NCBI RefSeq assembly: GCF_001905795.1
Contig: NZ_LIXJ01000033.1
Coordinates: forward strand, 1 to 64,000
Reading direction: 5' to 3'
Length of the DNA: 64,000 bases
Source: Streptomyces sp. CB01580
GTDB taxonomy: Bacteria; Actinomycetota; Actinomycetes; Streptomycetales; Streptomycetaceae
Positions 52,520 through 60,292 of the stretch are shown here, in pieces (positions within the stretch are counted from its first letter, which is position 1; each line of letters starts with the position of its first letter). Below the pieces are notes generated by a model. The model saw only the letters and a list, made by a program, of their open reading frames with translations, made no database searches and was not told where the DNA came from. The position numbers and the translations under genes were made by a program.

Positions 52520-53482
52520 TCAAGGGCGTGCGTAGGTGTGGGTGAGCAGCAGTTTCCCCTTGGTGACGCCCTTGTCCCGGGTACAGGCCGCGTCGACGAC
52601 GTACGCCTGGACGCGGGTCGGTTCGGAGCGGTGGGGAAGGACGACGAGGAAGGCGTCCGTGCCTTCGTAGGTGCCCGCTTCCACAGCGAGGGCCGGGGTG
52701 TCACGGCCGATGCCCTGCTGGATGCAGGCCGGGACGGAAGCGGTTGATGCGCGCAGGGGATTCTGCGGCGCCTCGGTCGCGGAGGGCGTCTCCACGGGCG
52801 GCGACTGGGCCAGGACCGAGGGCGGCTGGTTCTCGGCGTCGACGCCGTCCGGGGCCGACGGCTTCCTGTCGGCGTGCCGCAGGAGCGTGCGCACACGCCC
52901 TTCGAGGGTGGATTCCGAGAAGGTCGATGCCCCGCTCGTCTTGGAACCGGAGTCGCGGTTCGCCGTCTTGGTTGCCGCGGTGTCCTGGGACGTCCGGTCG
53001 TTCTGCAGCAGGAGGACGCCCAGGCCGATGACGGCCGCGCCGAGAGCGGCACCGAGTACGGTCGCGCGGCGTCGGCGCAGGGTGGGGCGACGGCTGGGGC
53101 CGGTGGTCGCCCCGGAGTGCCCTGGGGGGCGGTCCGGGGCCAGGTTCTCGCGGTCGGGCTTCGTCGATGCGGCCGGTGCTGTTTCACGTGAAACATGCGC
53201 CGAGGGAGCGGAGGGCGGGGTGTCGAGAGCCGCAGTATCGAGAGCGGCGGCGGCGAGTGCGGCGTCGATGCGGTTTGCGACATCGTCGGGCATGCGCTGT
53301 GGCCCGGGCACGGTGCCGAGCAGATCACGGATCTCGATGAGCGAGGCATGGACGTCGTCGCAGAGTTCGCACCCGTCCAGGTGCTCGCGTATCTCGCCCG
53401 CGCGTGACGGAGGGAGGAGACCCTCCGTGAGGTCGGAGATCTCCGAGACATCCGGGTGCCCGCTCGTGCCGGTCGATGTCAT
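52520..53482 (-). CDS. membrane anti-sigma factor, likely for SigM
   Basis: 320 residues from ATG (MTSTGTSGHPDVSEISDLTE), GGAGGTGG upstream. The N-terminal zinc-binding anti-sigma motif H-x3-C-x2-C is visible in EHLDGCELC (His34, Cys38, Cys41). A disordered linker, one membrane helix (about 155-172, VLGAALGAAVIGLGVLLLQ) and an extracellular Thr/Ser-rich part with a folded end (AYVVDAACTRDKG) follow. It overlaps the sigma factor gene by four bases (ATGA), the classic sigma/anti-sigma arrangement. A parS palindrome lies in the linker coding region, read as VSRET. Confidence 0.88.
   Translation of the reverse strand: MTSTGTSGHPDVSEISDLTEGLLPPSRAGEIREHLDGCELCDDVHASLIEIRDLLGTVPGPQRMPDDVANRIDAALAAAALDTAALDTPPSAPSAHVSRETAPAASTKPDRENLAPDRPPGHSGATTGPSRRPTLRRRRATVLGAALGAAVIGLGVLLLQNDRTSQDTAATKTANRDSGSKTSGASTFSESTLEGRVRTLLRHADRKPSAPDGVDAENQPPSVLAQSPPVETPSATEAPQNPLRASTASVPACIQQGIGRDTPALAVEAGTYEGTDAFLVVLPHRSEPTRVQAYVVDAACTRDKGVTKGKLLLTHTYARP
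53181..53194. other. parS site inside the anti-sigma gene
   Basis: Perfect GTTTCACGTGAAAC within the anti-sigma linker coding region; in the gene's frame it is read Val-Ser-Arg-Glu-Thr. Confidence 0.9.
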
Positions 53483-54186
53483 GCGTGTCCACCTCCGTCC
53501 TTCACCGCAGCAGGATCGCTTGTGCCCGTGTCTTTCGGCACCGATGGGGGTGGGACGGACGCACGGGGCGTCCGGTTCCTTTCCCTGGCGGGTCCCGTCG
53601 CGTTCATGTCTCCGTCGCGGAGATGGGCGAGCAGGGGAGCGAGCCGGGCCCTGCCGCGCGCGCAACGACTCTTCACCGTGCCGGTGGGCACATCGAGGAT
53701 GCGTGCGGCCTCGGCCACCGGATATCCCTGCATGTCCACGAGGACGAGTGCCGCGCGCTGTTCGGCGGGAAGAGTGGAGAGCGCGGCCAGGAGCTCGCGG
53801 TGCAGATCCTGACGTTCCGCCGGTGCCTCCGCGGACTCGTGCGGTTCGAGGAGCTGCTCGAACCGTTCCGCGTCGTCGACCGGTGAGGTCTTGCGGGAGG
53901 CCGCCTTGCGCACCCGGTCGAGACAGGCGTTGACGGTGATGCGGTGCAGCCAGGTGGTGACGGCCGACTGGCCGCGGAAGGTGTGCGCGGCGCGGAAGGC
54001 GGAGACCAGGGCGTCCTGGACGGCGTCGGCCGCTTCCTCGCGGTCGCCCAGGGTACGCAGTGCCACGGCCCACAGCCGGTCGCGATGGCGGCGTACCAGC
54101 TCGTCGAAGGCATCGGGATCCCCAGCGATGTGGCGGGACAGGAGCGTAGCGTCTGTGGAGCCGAAATCACTGGACTCGTTATCCAT
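53479..54186 (-). CDS. sigM: ECF RNA polymerase sigma factor SigM
   Basis: 235 residues from ATG (MDNESSDFGSTDATLLSRHI), GGGAAA upstream. Sigma region 2 shows DPDAFDELVRRHRDRLWAVA and EEAADAVQDALVSAFRAA. Region 4 shows LPAEQRAALVLVDMQGYPVA and VPTGTVKSRCARGRARLAP. It is a group 4 (ECF) sigma held by the zinc anti-sigma encoded next to it. In actinobacteria SigM with neighbouring trxBA is linked to redox or envelope stress. Its promoter lies in the AT-rich border of the neighbouring insert. Confidence 0.93.
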   Translation of the reverse strand: MDNESSDFGSTDATLLSRHIAGDPDAFDELVRRHRDRLWAVALRTLGDREEAADAVQDALVSAFRAAHTFRGQSAVTTWLHRITVNACLDRVRKAASRKTSPVDDAERFEQLLEPHESAEAPAERQDLHRELLAALSTLPAEQRAALVLVDMQGYPVAEAARILDVPTGTVKSRCARGRARLAPLLAHLRDGDMNATGPARERNRTPRASVPPPSVPKDTGTSDPAAVKDGGGHA

Positions 54187-54347
54187 TCATTTCCCACTAT
54201 TCCGCGCACAGGAGGCCTCTGTGTCGTTAAATTAACCGTCTGGTAGACATGGTGTGAGGATATTTTTACGCTCGCTTGTCTTGGGGTCCAGTTGTGGGGA
54301 ATTTTTTTATTCCTCGTTAATTTTCGATTTGAATTTAAGGGGTCCTG
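54187..54347. other. AT-rich spacer at the edge of an inserted region
   Basis: Contains runs such as GGATATTTTTACG, GGAATTTTTTTATTCC and GTTAATTTTCGATTTGAA, well below the GC content of the flanking genes. AT-rich tracts of this sort are typical targets of the actinobacterial xenogeneic silencer Lsr2. It carries the promoters of sigM (leftward) and the I36-like gene (rightward). Confidence 0.5.
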
Positions 54348-54839
54348 GTGCGTAAAAAAGCGCGCGTTGCTTCCGCTGTTACCGCAATGACATTTGCGGC
54401 CGCCCTTGCTGTTGTGGGATCCGCTTCAACGGCGAATGCTTCTATATGGATCGACACTACGACCATAAGGAACTGTGACAGTAACTGTGTGACGTTCTTC
54501 TATAATTCTAACTATGGGGGTTCTAGAACGACCGTGAACTCCAACGGGAGGGAGGAGGGGATATCGAATCTGGGCCCGTACACCTTCCTTTCTGCCGGAA
54601 ATGGGCAGGGGGTTTCGCTCAAGAATAATGCGGCTTCAATACAAACCCGACTTGGTGGCGTCGGGTACAACGTCACTGTGTATTTCAATAGTGGATACGC
54701 GGGAGCATGCGATTCCCTCCGGGCGAAGAATACGGAATATGGGTACATTTCGCAGCTTAAGGCCACTTATAACAATAACGCGTCGGTCAAGTTCCGCGGT
54801 AATGCAGTGAACCAGAATTGCTCAGTCTGGACAAGCTAG
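54348..54839 (+). CDS. secreted peptidase inhibitor I36 / crystallin-like protein
   Basis: 163 residues from GTG with a clear signal peptide (MRKKARVASAVTAMTFAAAL, cleaving near ASTANAS). The mature part has two Greek-key-like repeats: VTFFYNSNYGGSRTTVNSN with FLSAGNGQGVSLKNNAASI, then VTVYFNSGYAGACDSLRAKN. This resembles the peptidase inhibitor family I36 / beta-gamma crystallin-like proteins of Streptomyces. Four cysteines could form disulfides. GC content is markedly lower than that of flanking genes, with many AT-ending codons, pointing to acquisition. A strong terminator follows, so it is a single-gene unit. Confidence 0.8.
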   Translation: MRKKARVASAVTAMTFAAALAVVGSASTANASIWIDTTTIRNCDSNCVTFFYNSNYGGSRTTVNSNGREEGISNLGPYTFLSAGNGQGVSLKNNAASIQTRLGGVGYNVTVYFNSGYAGACDSLRAKNTEYGYISQLKATYNNNASVKFRGNAVNQNCSVWTS

Positions 54840-54852
54840 TTTTTTGAAATTC

Positions 54853-54892
54853 CTCTGGGCGGGCATCTTCAGGGGTGCTCGCCCAGAGTTTT
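54853..54892 (+). terminator. intrinsic terminator with T tract
   Basis: Stem CTCTGGGC / GCCCAGAG with inner GGGCA/TGCTC pairing followed by TTTTTC; a classical U-run terminator, unlike the T-poor hairpins elsewhere in the window. Confidence 0.92.
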
Positions 54893-54910
54893 TCTTAAGG
54901 GTGTGCGATA

Positions 54911-55807
54911 ATGAAGAATTCTAGTCGAACTTTGCGTGTAAGTGTTGTTGTGCCGGGTTTTTTTGTGCTCTTGAGCGCGTGTGGGGGAGGCAATCATTCC
55001 AGGTCCAGTGAGCCTCAAGCGAGCCCGTCAGATGTTCCGGCTCGGGCGCGCATTACGCATACTTTCCGGTTGCCGATCGAAGAATACAGTGTCTCTCCCA
55101 CGGACTACACTTTTATTCAAAATGCAAAAATTGCCCTAGTGAACAAGTGCTTGAAAGATTTGGGTAGTGATTACTCCCTCCCTTCGATGGGCGATCCTGT
55201 AATTCAGGCGTCTAGAAGGTATGGGATAATGGACTATGAAACTGCTTCTAAATATGGGTATCACATGCCCCCTGAGGAACCGCGTGCGGACGGAGATGCT
55301 AATTCTCTCTCGGCGGACGAGCAGAGGCTTATATTTGGAGAACTCGTTAAGGGTGAACCGAGGGGGAGGGTACCCTCGGGCGGTTGCTATGGCGAAGCGG
55401 AGTCGGTGATCAATGGGTCAAACGTTCCAGATTCTGCTATCTCTTTTGCTAGTCAAGTTAATGGGAAGAGTTTTGAGGACTCGCTGAAGGATCCGCGTCT
55501 CGTAAAAATTAACAAGAAATGGGCGAGATGTATGGCCAGGGAGGGGTATGAATACGAGACGCCGATGCAGGCCGTCTCGGACTCGAAATTCCAGAAAGGT
55601 GACCCTGGTGAGGAGGAAAGACGAGTCGCTATGGCGGATGTCAACTGTAAAGATGCAACTAGCCTTATTGAAATTTGGAGTGAAATAGAAAGTGAGAGGC
55701 AGGTTGGGATGATCCAAGAGAATGTCGATCTTCTGAATCGACTGAAAGCTTTCCAGAACCTACAGAAGCGAAATGCACTTAAAGTGATCACCACGCCTGG
55801 CGGATAG
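54911..55807 (+). CDS. putative lipoprotein of unknown function
   Basis: 298 residues from ATG. An N-terminal signal with lipobox LLSAC (Cys25) and CGGGNHSRSSEPQASP after it predicts lipidation. The body is hydrophilic and mainly helical, with two Cys-containing motifs (VNKCLKDLGSDYSLPSM and KKWARCMAREGYEYETPM). This W-x-x-CM-x-x-x-GY pattern recurs in uncharacterised streptomycete lipoproteins. Codon use is strikingly AT-rich for this chromosome, as in the I36-like neighbour. Start: AAGGGTGTGCG lies upstream. No function can be assigned. Confidence 0.8.
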   Translation: MKNSSRTLRVSVVVPGFFVLLSACGGGNHSRSSEPQASPSDVPARARITHTFRLPIEEYSVSPTDYTFIQNAKIALVNKCLKDLGSDYSLPSMGDPVIQASRRYGIMDYETASKYGYHMPPEEPRADGDANSLSADEQRLIFGELVKGEPRGRVPSGGCYGEAESVINGSNVPDSAISFASQVNGKSFEDSLKDPRLVKINKKWARCMAREGYEYETPMQAVSDSKFQKGDPGEEERRVAMADVNCKDATSLIEIWSEIESERQVGMIQENVDLLNRLKAFQNLQKRNALKVITTPGG

Positions 55808-55948
55808 AGTCCACTTCTTCGGTCCGTGAAGTCCGCGGCGGCATGTGTCCTGAGAATTTCTAATGAAATGATCTTCGAGGTGGTTGGATAACTGCAGGAC
55901 CGATGTTCTGGAGGTTGTTCTGGGGGGCGGAATGGAGCGGTCGAAGCC

Positions 55949-56215
55949 ATGGGGGAAGTCGATGACGAGTTGCAGGCGGTGAGCGAGCCGCTGCTGCCCA
56001 GAGTTGAACGGCTTAATCGGAATTCGGGCCGACTGGTGTCCTAGGACACCTTAGTGTGAACGTTCTCCCGGGCCGGTGGTCGACGGCTCCCACATCCGGA
56101 CGCTGATGGGGAAGCCGAGACTGAAAGAAACCTTGTCGACCGGGGCAGAACCGGCAGTAAACAGCCCACGGTCCCAGGCGCTACCGGGATCCCGCGCGCC
56201 GCGACTCTGAATTTC
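55949..56215 (+). pseudogene. decayed IS5-family transposase remnant
   Basis: From ATG the frame reads MGEVDDELQAVSEPLLPRVE RLNR and stops after GRLVS, like the N-terminus of IS5-type (DUF4096) transposases. About 30 bases later another piece reads VVDGSHIRTL, and in a shifted frame LVDRGRTGSK then ATGIPRAATL, matching the first catalytic Asp (VVDGSH) and the VDRxRxGSKHH region. The middle and C-terminal parts are missing. It is inactive and marks the right edge of the AT-rich insert. Confidence 0.7.
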
Positions 56216-56236
56216 GTGAGGGCTGTTTGGCTGCTG

Positions 56237-57958
56237 CTACTGCTGCACGGAAGAGAAGCTGATTTCAGTAATGGCCTGCTTGTAGCCGGAGTCAGTATAA
56301 GCGTCCCCTGGCGCCTTTGGCACGGCTGTGATCCAGACCAATACATAACGCGTTTTAGTCGGTGTCTCGGCTTTCAGACGCGCCGACCTCTCACTCGTTC
56401 TTTGGGTCGCGAAGGGCTTCAGAGAGTCCACCGCTGTGCTCGGTGACATGCTGTCCTCCGCGTACAGTGAGACCGCGGTGTGGTTGCCGGTGTAAAGCAG
56501 AGCTATGGAAGCGCTGGAAATATTCTGCTCCGAGCCGAGGTCGTAGATGATGCCGAAGCCCTTTTTGTACGGCGCGAGTACCGGGCCGTCCATAAATGTC
56601 TTGGAGCGCCAGTAGGTTGAGCTTTTGCCGTCGTACGTCTTGCCGACATCGCCGGGTGCCTGCGGGGTCCCGTCCGGCGCGTACTCCTGCGCTGCTTTGA
56701 TTGTGACCGGGATGGCTGCCTTCGGCTTGTCGTCCTCCTTGGTGGTCTGCACCTGTTCCTGTTCACCTGAGCCTTTGCCACGGTGGAGCAGCGCGTCGGC
56801 GAGCTGCCAGCTGCCGAGTCCCAGGGCGGCGATGAGCAGGGCGGAGACCGCCCATTTCAGGGCCTTGCCGGTGCGGCTCTGCAACGGGGGCGGGGGTACG
56901 GGGACGGGGGCAGTGACGGCGGTTCCGGGGCTGCCGGGCGGGCGGCGGTACGTGCCCTGCTGGTAGGTGGTGCGCTGGTACTCCGGGGGTGCGGTGAAGA
57001 CGGGCTCCGGCGGCCGGATGCGGGGCATCGCGGATACGGCCTTGGCCAGCTCGTCCGGGGTGGTGCACGGCTGTTCCTGCCGGGAGGCCGTGGCCCCGTC
57101 ATTGACCAGGGCACGCATGGCGAGCTCGGAGAGACCGCGGTGCACACCGGCCCGCACTTGGTCGGGGGCGATCAGGCCCACGCCCTTGGGCAGCCCGGAC
57201 AGGCCGTAGGCATCGGTCTCGTACGGCCAGCGCTGGGTCAGCGCGGCGTAGAGCAGGGCTCCGATCGCCTCCGTGTCCGCCCGCTGAGGCCCGTCGGAGG
57301 TGATGCCCCGCAGGGCCGCGTTCACCGCGAGGCCACGGATCCGGTACTGGCCGGTCGAGCTTCGCAGCACCGCCCCCGGCGTCAGCCTCAGATGGGCGAG
57401 ACCCTCACGGTGGGCCGCAGCCATGGCCTGGGAGATCTGGCTGACGAGCTGGTACGCGTCGTGCGCCTCCATCGGTCCGGCTGCCAGCAGGGAGGTCAGC
57501 TCGGTGGCGTCCGGGAGCCACTCGTGGACGACGTAGACGAGGTCGTCCTCCTCCACGGCGTCGAGCACCTGCACGAAACGCGGGTCGCCGAGCAGCGCGG
57601 CGGACCGTGCCGCCGCCAGCACGGAGCGCGCGCGTGGGTGATCGGCGGGAAGGACATGGACCCCCACCGCGCGGCGCAGCTTCTCGTCGACAGCGCGCCA
57701 GCTGCTGAATCCGTCCAGACGGGTGACGCACTCCTCGAGCCGGTAGCGTCTGGCGAGTTTGTGTCCGCTGTGCAGATCAGGGGTTGGCAGGGAGGACTCG
57801 GAACGGCTGGTCCTGCCGTCCGTGTCCTGCGACGTCGCGTCCGTCGAGTCCTGCGCTTCTGCCGTTCCGTCGGCCGTGGCCTCGTCCGCCTTGGCGGCCA
57901 GCAGTTCCTCACCGCTGTTGTCGGCCACGTCGACGGCAGCCGTGCTACGTTCCGCCAC
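56237..57958 (-). CDS. membrane pseudokinase with extracellular F5/8-like domain, MurJ-linked
   Basis: 573 residues from GTG (VAERSTAAVDVADNSGEE). A kinase-like domain (about 65-310) lacks the catalytic signatures: where HRD is expected it reads LAHLRLTPGAVL, and where DFG is expected RIRGLAVNA; the glycine loop is also degenerate. One membrane helix (about 365-385) leads to an extracellular C-terminal domain (about 410-573) with a galactose-binding/F5-8-type look (KTYDGKSSTYWRSKTF, ISSASIALLYTGN). In mycobacteria the MviN protein carries an equivalent pseudokinase that is phosphorylated by PknB and binds FhaA. Here it is a separate gene directly upstream of murJ, fitting control of lipid II flipping by the 8-16 kb kinase cluster. 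Confidence 0.88.
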   Translation of the reverse strand: MAERSTAAVDVADNSGEELLAAKADEATADGTAEAQDSTDATSQDTDGRTSRSESSLPTPDLHSGHKLARRYRLEECVTRLDGFSSWRAVDEKLRRAVGVHVLPADHPRARSVLAAARSAALLGDPRFVQVLDAVEEDDLVYVVHEWLPDATELTSLLAAGPMEAHDAYQLVSQISQAMAAAHREGLAHLRLTPGAVLRSSTGQYRIRGLAVNAALRGITSDGPQRADTEAIGALLYAALTQRWPYETDAYGLSGLPKGVGLIAPDQVRAGVHRGLSELAMRALVNDGATASRQEQPCTTPDELAKAVSAMPRIRPPEPVFTAPPEYQRTTYQQGTYRRPPGSPGTAVTAPVPVPPPPLQSRTGKALKWAVSALLIAALGLGSWQLADALLHRGKGSGEQEQVQTTKEDDKPKAAIPVTIKAAQEYAPDGTPQAPGDVGKTYDGKSSTYWRSKTFMDGPVLAPYKKGFGIIYDLGSEQNISSASIALLYTGNHTAVSLYAEDSMSPSTAVDSLKPFATQRTSERSARLKAETPTKTRYVLVWITAVPKAPGDAYTDSGYKQAITEISFSSVQQ

Positions 57959-58083
57959 CGTCGTTCCTGCCTCCCCATCCGTTGCGCGATGCCAGCCAGC
58001 TCTGCACAGTCACGCCAATTGTGCCCACACTCCGGCGCTATGCACGACACGCCAGAGGCGGCGATGGTTGTGCACCAGGGTTC

Positions 58084-60243
58084 TCAGCGCCCGAGCCGCC
58101 CACGAACCATGCCGACCAGGCCGTTGATCTCCTCGATCCGCATCCGCTTGCCCGCGGCGACGAAGACGCCCAGCAGCACGGCCCCACCCAGGACCAGCGC
58201 GACGAGCGAACCGAGGACGCCCTCACCGAGGCCCATGAGAACGGCGAAGCCGATCCCGCCGCCGAGCACCGACGCCGGCACGGCGGCCAGGCACAGGCGG
58301 GCGTAGGTGCGCACGACGTGCGCACCGTCCAGATCGCCGCCCAGCCGGTTGCGCAGCCGCCGCCAGGCGACGCCCACACCGACGGCGTAGGCGAGCCCGT
58401 ACGAGGCCGCCATGCCGACCACGGCCCACTGGGCGGGCAGGACCACGTAGCACAGGGCCGAGGCCGCGGCGTTGACCGCGGCGACGATGACCGTGTTGTA
58501 GAAGGGCGTGCGGGTGTCCTCGTAGGCGTAGAAGCCGCGCAGCACCACGTACTGCACGGAGTACGGGATCAGGCCGAGGCCGAACGCCATGAGGATGAAG
58601 CCCATGGAACGGGCGGCCTCGGTGCCGGCGGAGGAGTACAGCAAGGTGCACATCGGCAGACCGAGCGCGAGGAACAGGAACGCGACCGGCACGATGGCGA
58701 CCGCCGAGTTCCGCAGCCCGTGGGAGATGTCGTCACGGACGGCGCCCGGGTCGTCGTCGTGGGCGGCGCGGGAGATGCGGGGCAGCAGGGCGGCCATGAC
58801 CGACACGGTGATGATCGCCTGCGGCATGCCCCAGATCAGCTGGGCGTTGGAGTACCCGAGGAAGCCGGTGCCATCCTTGCCGGACAGCTTGCCCGCCGAG
58901 GTCGCGAGCTGGGTCACGACGATTACGCCAGCCTGGTTGGCCAGGACGAACAGGACGGTCCACTTGGCCAGCCTGACCGTCTTGCCGAGGCCGTGCCCCC
59001 GCCAGTCGAAGCGCGGACGGAAGCGGAAACCGGCTTCGCGCAGATACGGGACCATGGCCAGGGCCTGGACGACCAGGCCGAGCAGCGTGCCGATGCCCAG
59101 GAGCCGGATGCCCTCCGGCGGGATCGTCTGGACGCCCATCTGGGATTCGGCGGAGGTGCCGTAGACCCAGATGAACATGCCGAACGTGAAGATCATGACG
59201 ATGTTGTTGAGGACCGGGGTCCACATCATCGCGCCGAACCGGCCGCGGGCGTTGAGGATCTGGCCCATCACGACGTGGATGCCCATGAAGAAGATCGTGG
59301 GCAGGCAGTACCGGGCGAACGTCACGGCGACGCTGTTGGCCGCCGCGTCCCGGGCGATCGTCGGCGACATCATGTGGATCAGCCACGGGGCGGCGAGGAC
59401 CACGAGCGCGACGATCACCCCGAGTGCGACCATCACCAGGGTCAGCAGGCGGTTGGCATAGGCCTCGCCGCCGTCCTCGTCATCCTTCATGGAGCGGACG
59501 AGCTGCGGAACGAAGACCGAGTTCAGACCGCCGCCCACGGTGAGGATGTAGATCATCGTCGGCAGGGTGTAGGCGATGGTGTAGCTGTCGCCGAGCAGGG
59601 CCGCGCCCAGTGCGGCGGTCATCACGAGCGTGCGGACGAAACCGGTGAGCCGGGACACGAGCGTCCCGGCGGCCATCAAGGCACTCGACTTCAGCAGCCC
59701 GGAGGCCCGGCCGCCGGACTTGCGCGGTGCGGGCGCCGGGGCCGGCTCGGGTTCGGCCGCGACGGCGGAAGCGCCCGCCGGCCCCTCCTGGTCGCGGTAC
59801 AGATGCGCGAAGGCATCCGGCTGCTCCCGGTCCTGGGACGCCTGGCCGACGAGATCGTCCACTCCGACGTACTGGGTCGCCGCCGAGGCGTCGCCGTACG
59901 GCAGGTGGCGCGACGGGCCGTCGGGCTCGGGCGGAGGGGTCTGGGCCCAGATACGCGGATCGGGAGCGTACGGTGCCGGGGGAGGCTGCTGGTAGAGCGG
60001 CTGGGGCTGCGGATGGACGCCGGGCGGTGGCGGGGGGTGCGCGGCACGGTCGTACAGCGCCTCGTCCACCGGGTCCTGGGTGGACAGATCCTGGGCCCGG
60101 TAGGGGTCGTGGTCGTACGCGGCCTGCAGGTACGGGTCGGGCACCGGCGGAACCCCGCCCGGGCCGGGCGGCACCGGGGGGCCGCCGGAGGACCCGGCTC
60201 CGCCCGTACCCCGACCGCGGTCACCGTCGTACGGCGCGTTCAT
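58084..60243 (-). CDS. murJ: lipid II flippase MurJ (MviN)
   Basis: 719 residues from ATG. The first 190 are Pro/Gln/Tyr-rich and cytoplasmic. Fourteen membrane helices of the MOP-superfamily MurJ fold follow, starting LKSSALMAAGTLVSRLTGFV and including VFVPQLVRSM, GMPQAIITVSVMAALLPRI and LIPYSVQYVVLRGFYAYEDTR. MurJ moves lipid II across the membrane for peptidoglycan synthesis and is essential in most bacteria. The long N-terminal tail is typical of Streptomyces. DUF6049 upstream and the pseudokinase downstream lie on the same strand, giving a cell-envelope operon. Confidence 0.95.
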   Translation of the reverse strand: MNAPYDGDRGRGTGGAGSSGGPPVPPGPGGVPPVPDPYLQAAYDHDPYRAQDLSTQDPVDEALYDRAAHPPPPPGVHPQPQPLYQQPPPAPYAPDPRIWAQTPPPEPDGPSRHLPYGDASAATQYVGVDDLVGQASQDREQPDAFAHLYRDQEGPAGASAVAAEPEPAPAPAPRKSGGRASGLLKSSALMAAGTLVSRLTGFVRTLVMTAALGAALLGDSYTIAYTLPTMIYILTVGGGLNSVFVPQLVRSMKDDEDGGEAYANRLLTLVMVALGVIVALVVLAAPWLIHMMSPTIARDAAANSVAVTFARYCLPTIFFMGIHVVMGQILNARGRFGAMMWTPVLNNIVMIFTFGMFIWVYGTSAESQMGVQTIPPEGIRLLGIGTLLGLVVQALAMVPYLREAGFRFRPRFDWRGHGLGKTVRLAKWTVLFVLANQAGVIVVTQLATSAGKLSGKDGTGFLGYSNAQLIWGMPQAIITVSVMAALLPRISRAAHDDDPGAVRDDISHGLRNSAVAIVPVAFLFLALGLPMCTLLYSSAGTEAARSMGFILMAFGLGLIPYSVQYVVLRGFYAYEDTRTPFYNTVIVAAVNAAASALCYVVLPAQWAVVGMAASYGLAYAVGVGVAWRRLRNRLGGDLDGAHVVRTYARLCLAAVPASVLGGGIGFAVLMGLGEGVLGSLVALVLGGAVLLGVFVAAGKRMRIEEINGLVGMVRGRLGR

Positions 60244-60292
60244 CGAAACCCCACCTCATCGTCCCCGGCCGACCGGCCACGACAGACATCGC

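Noticed and set aside
54187..56236. Whether the AT-rich islet is a prophage or integrative element
   Set aside because: No integrase, phage structural gene, tRNA target or att repeats seen; only an IS5 fragment and two small exported-protein genes.
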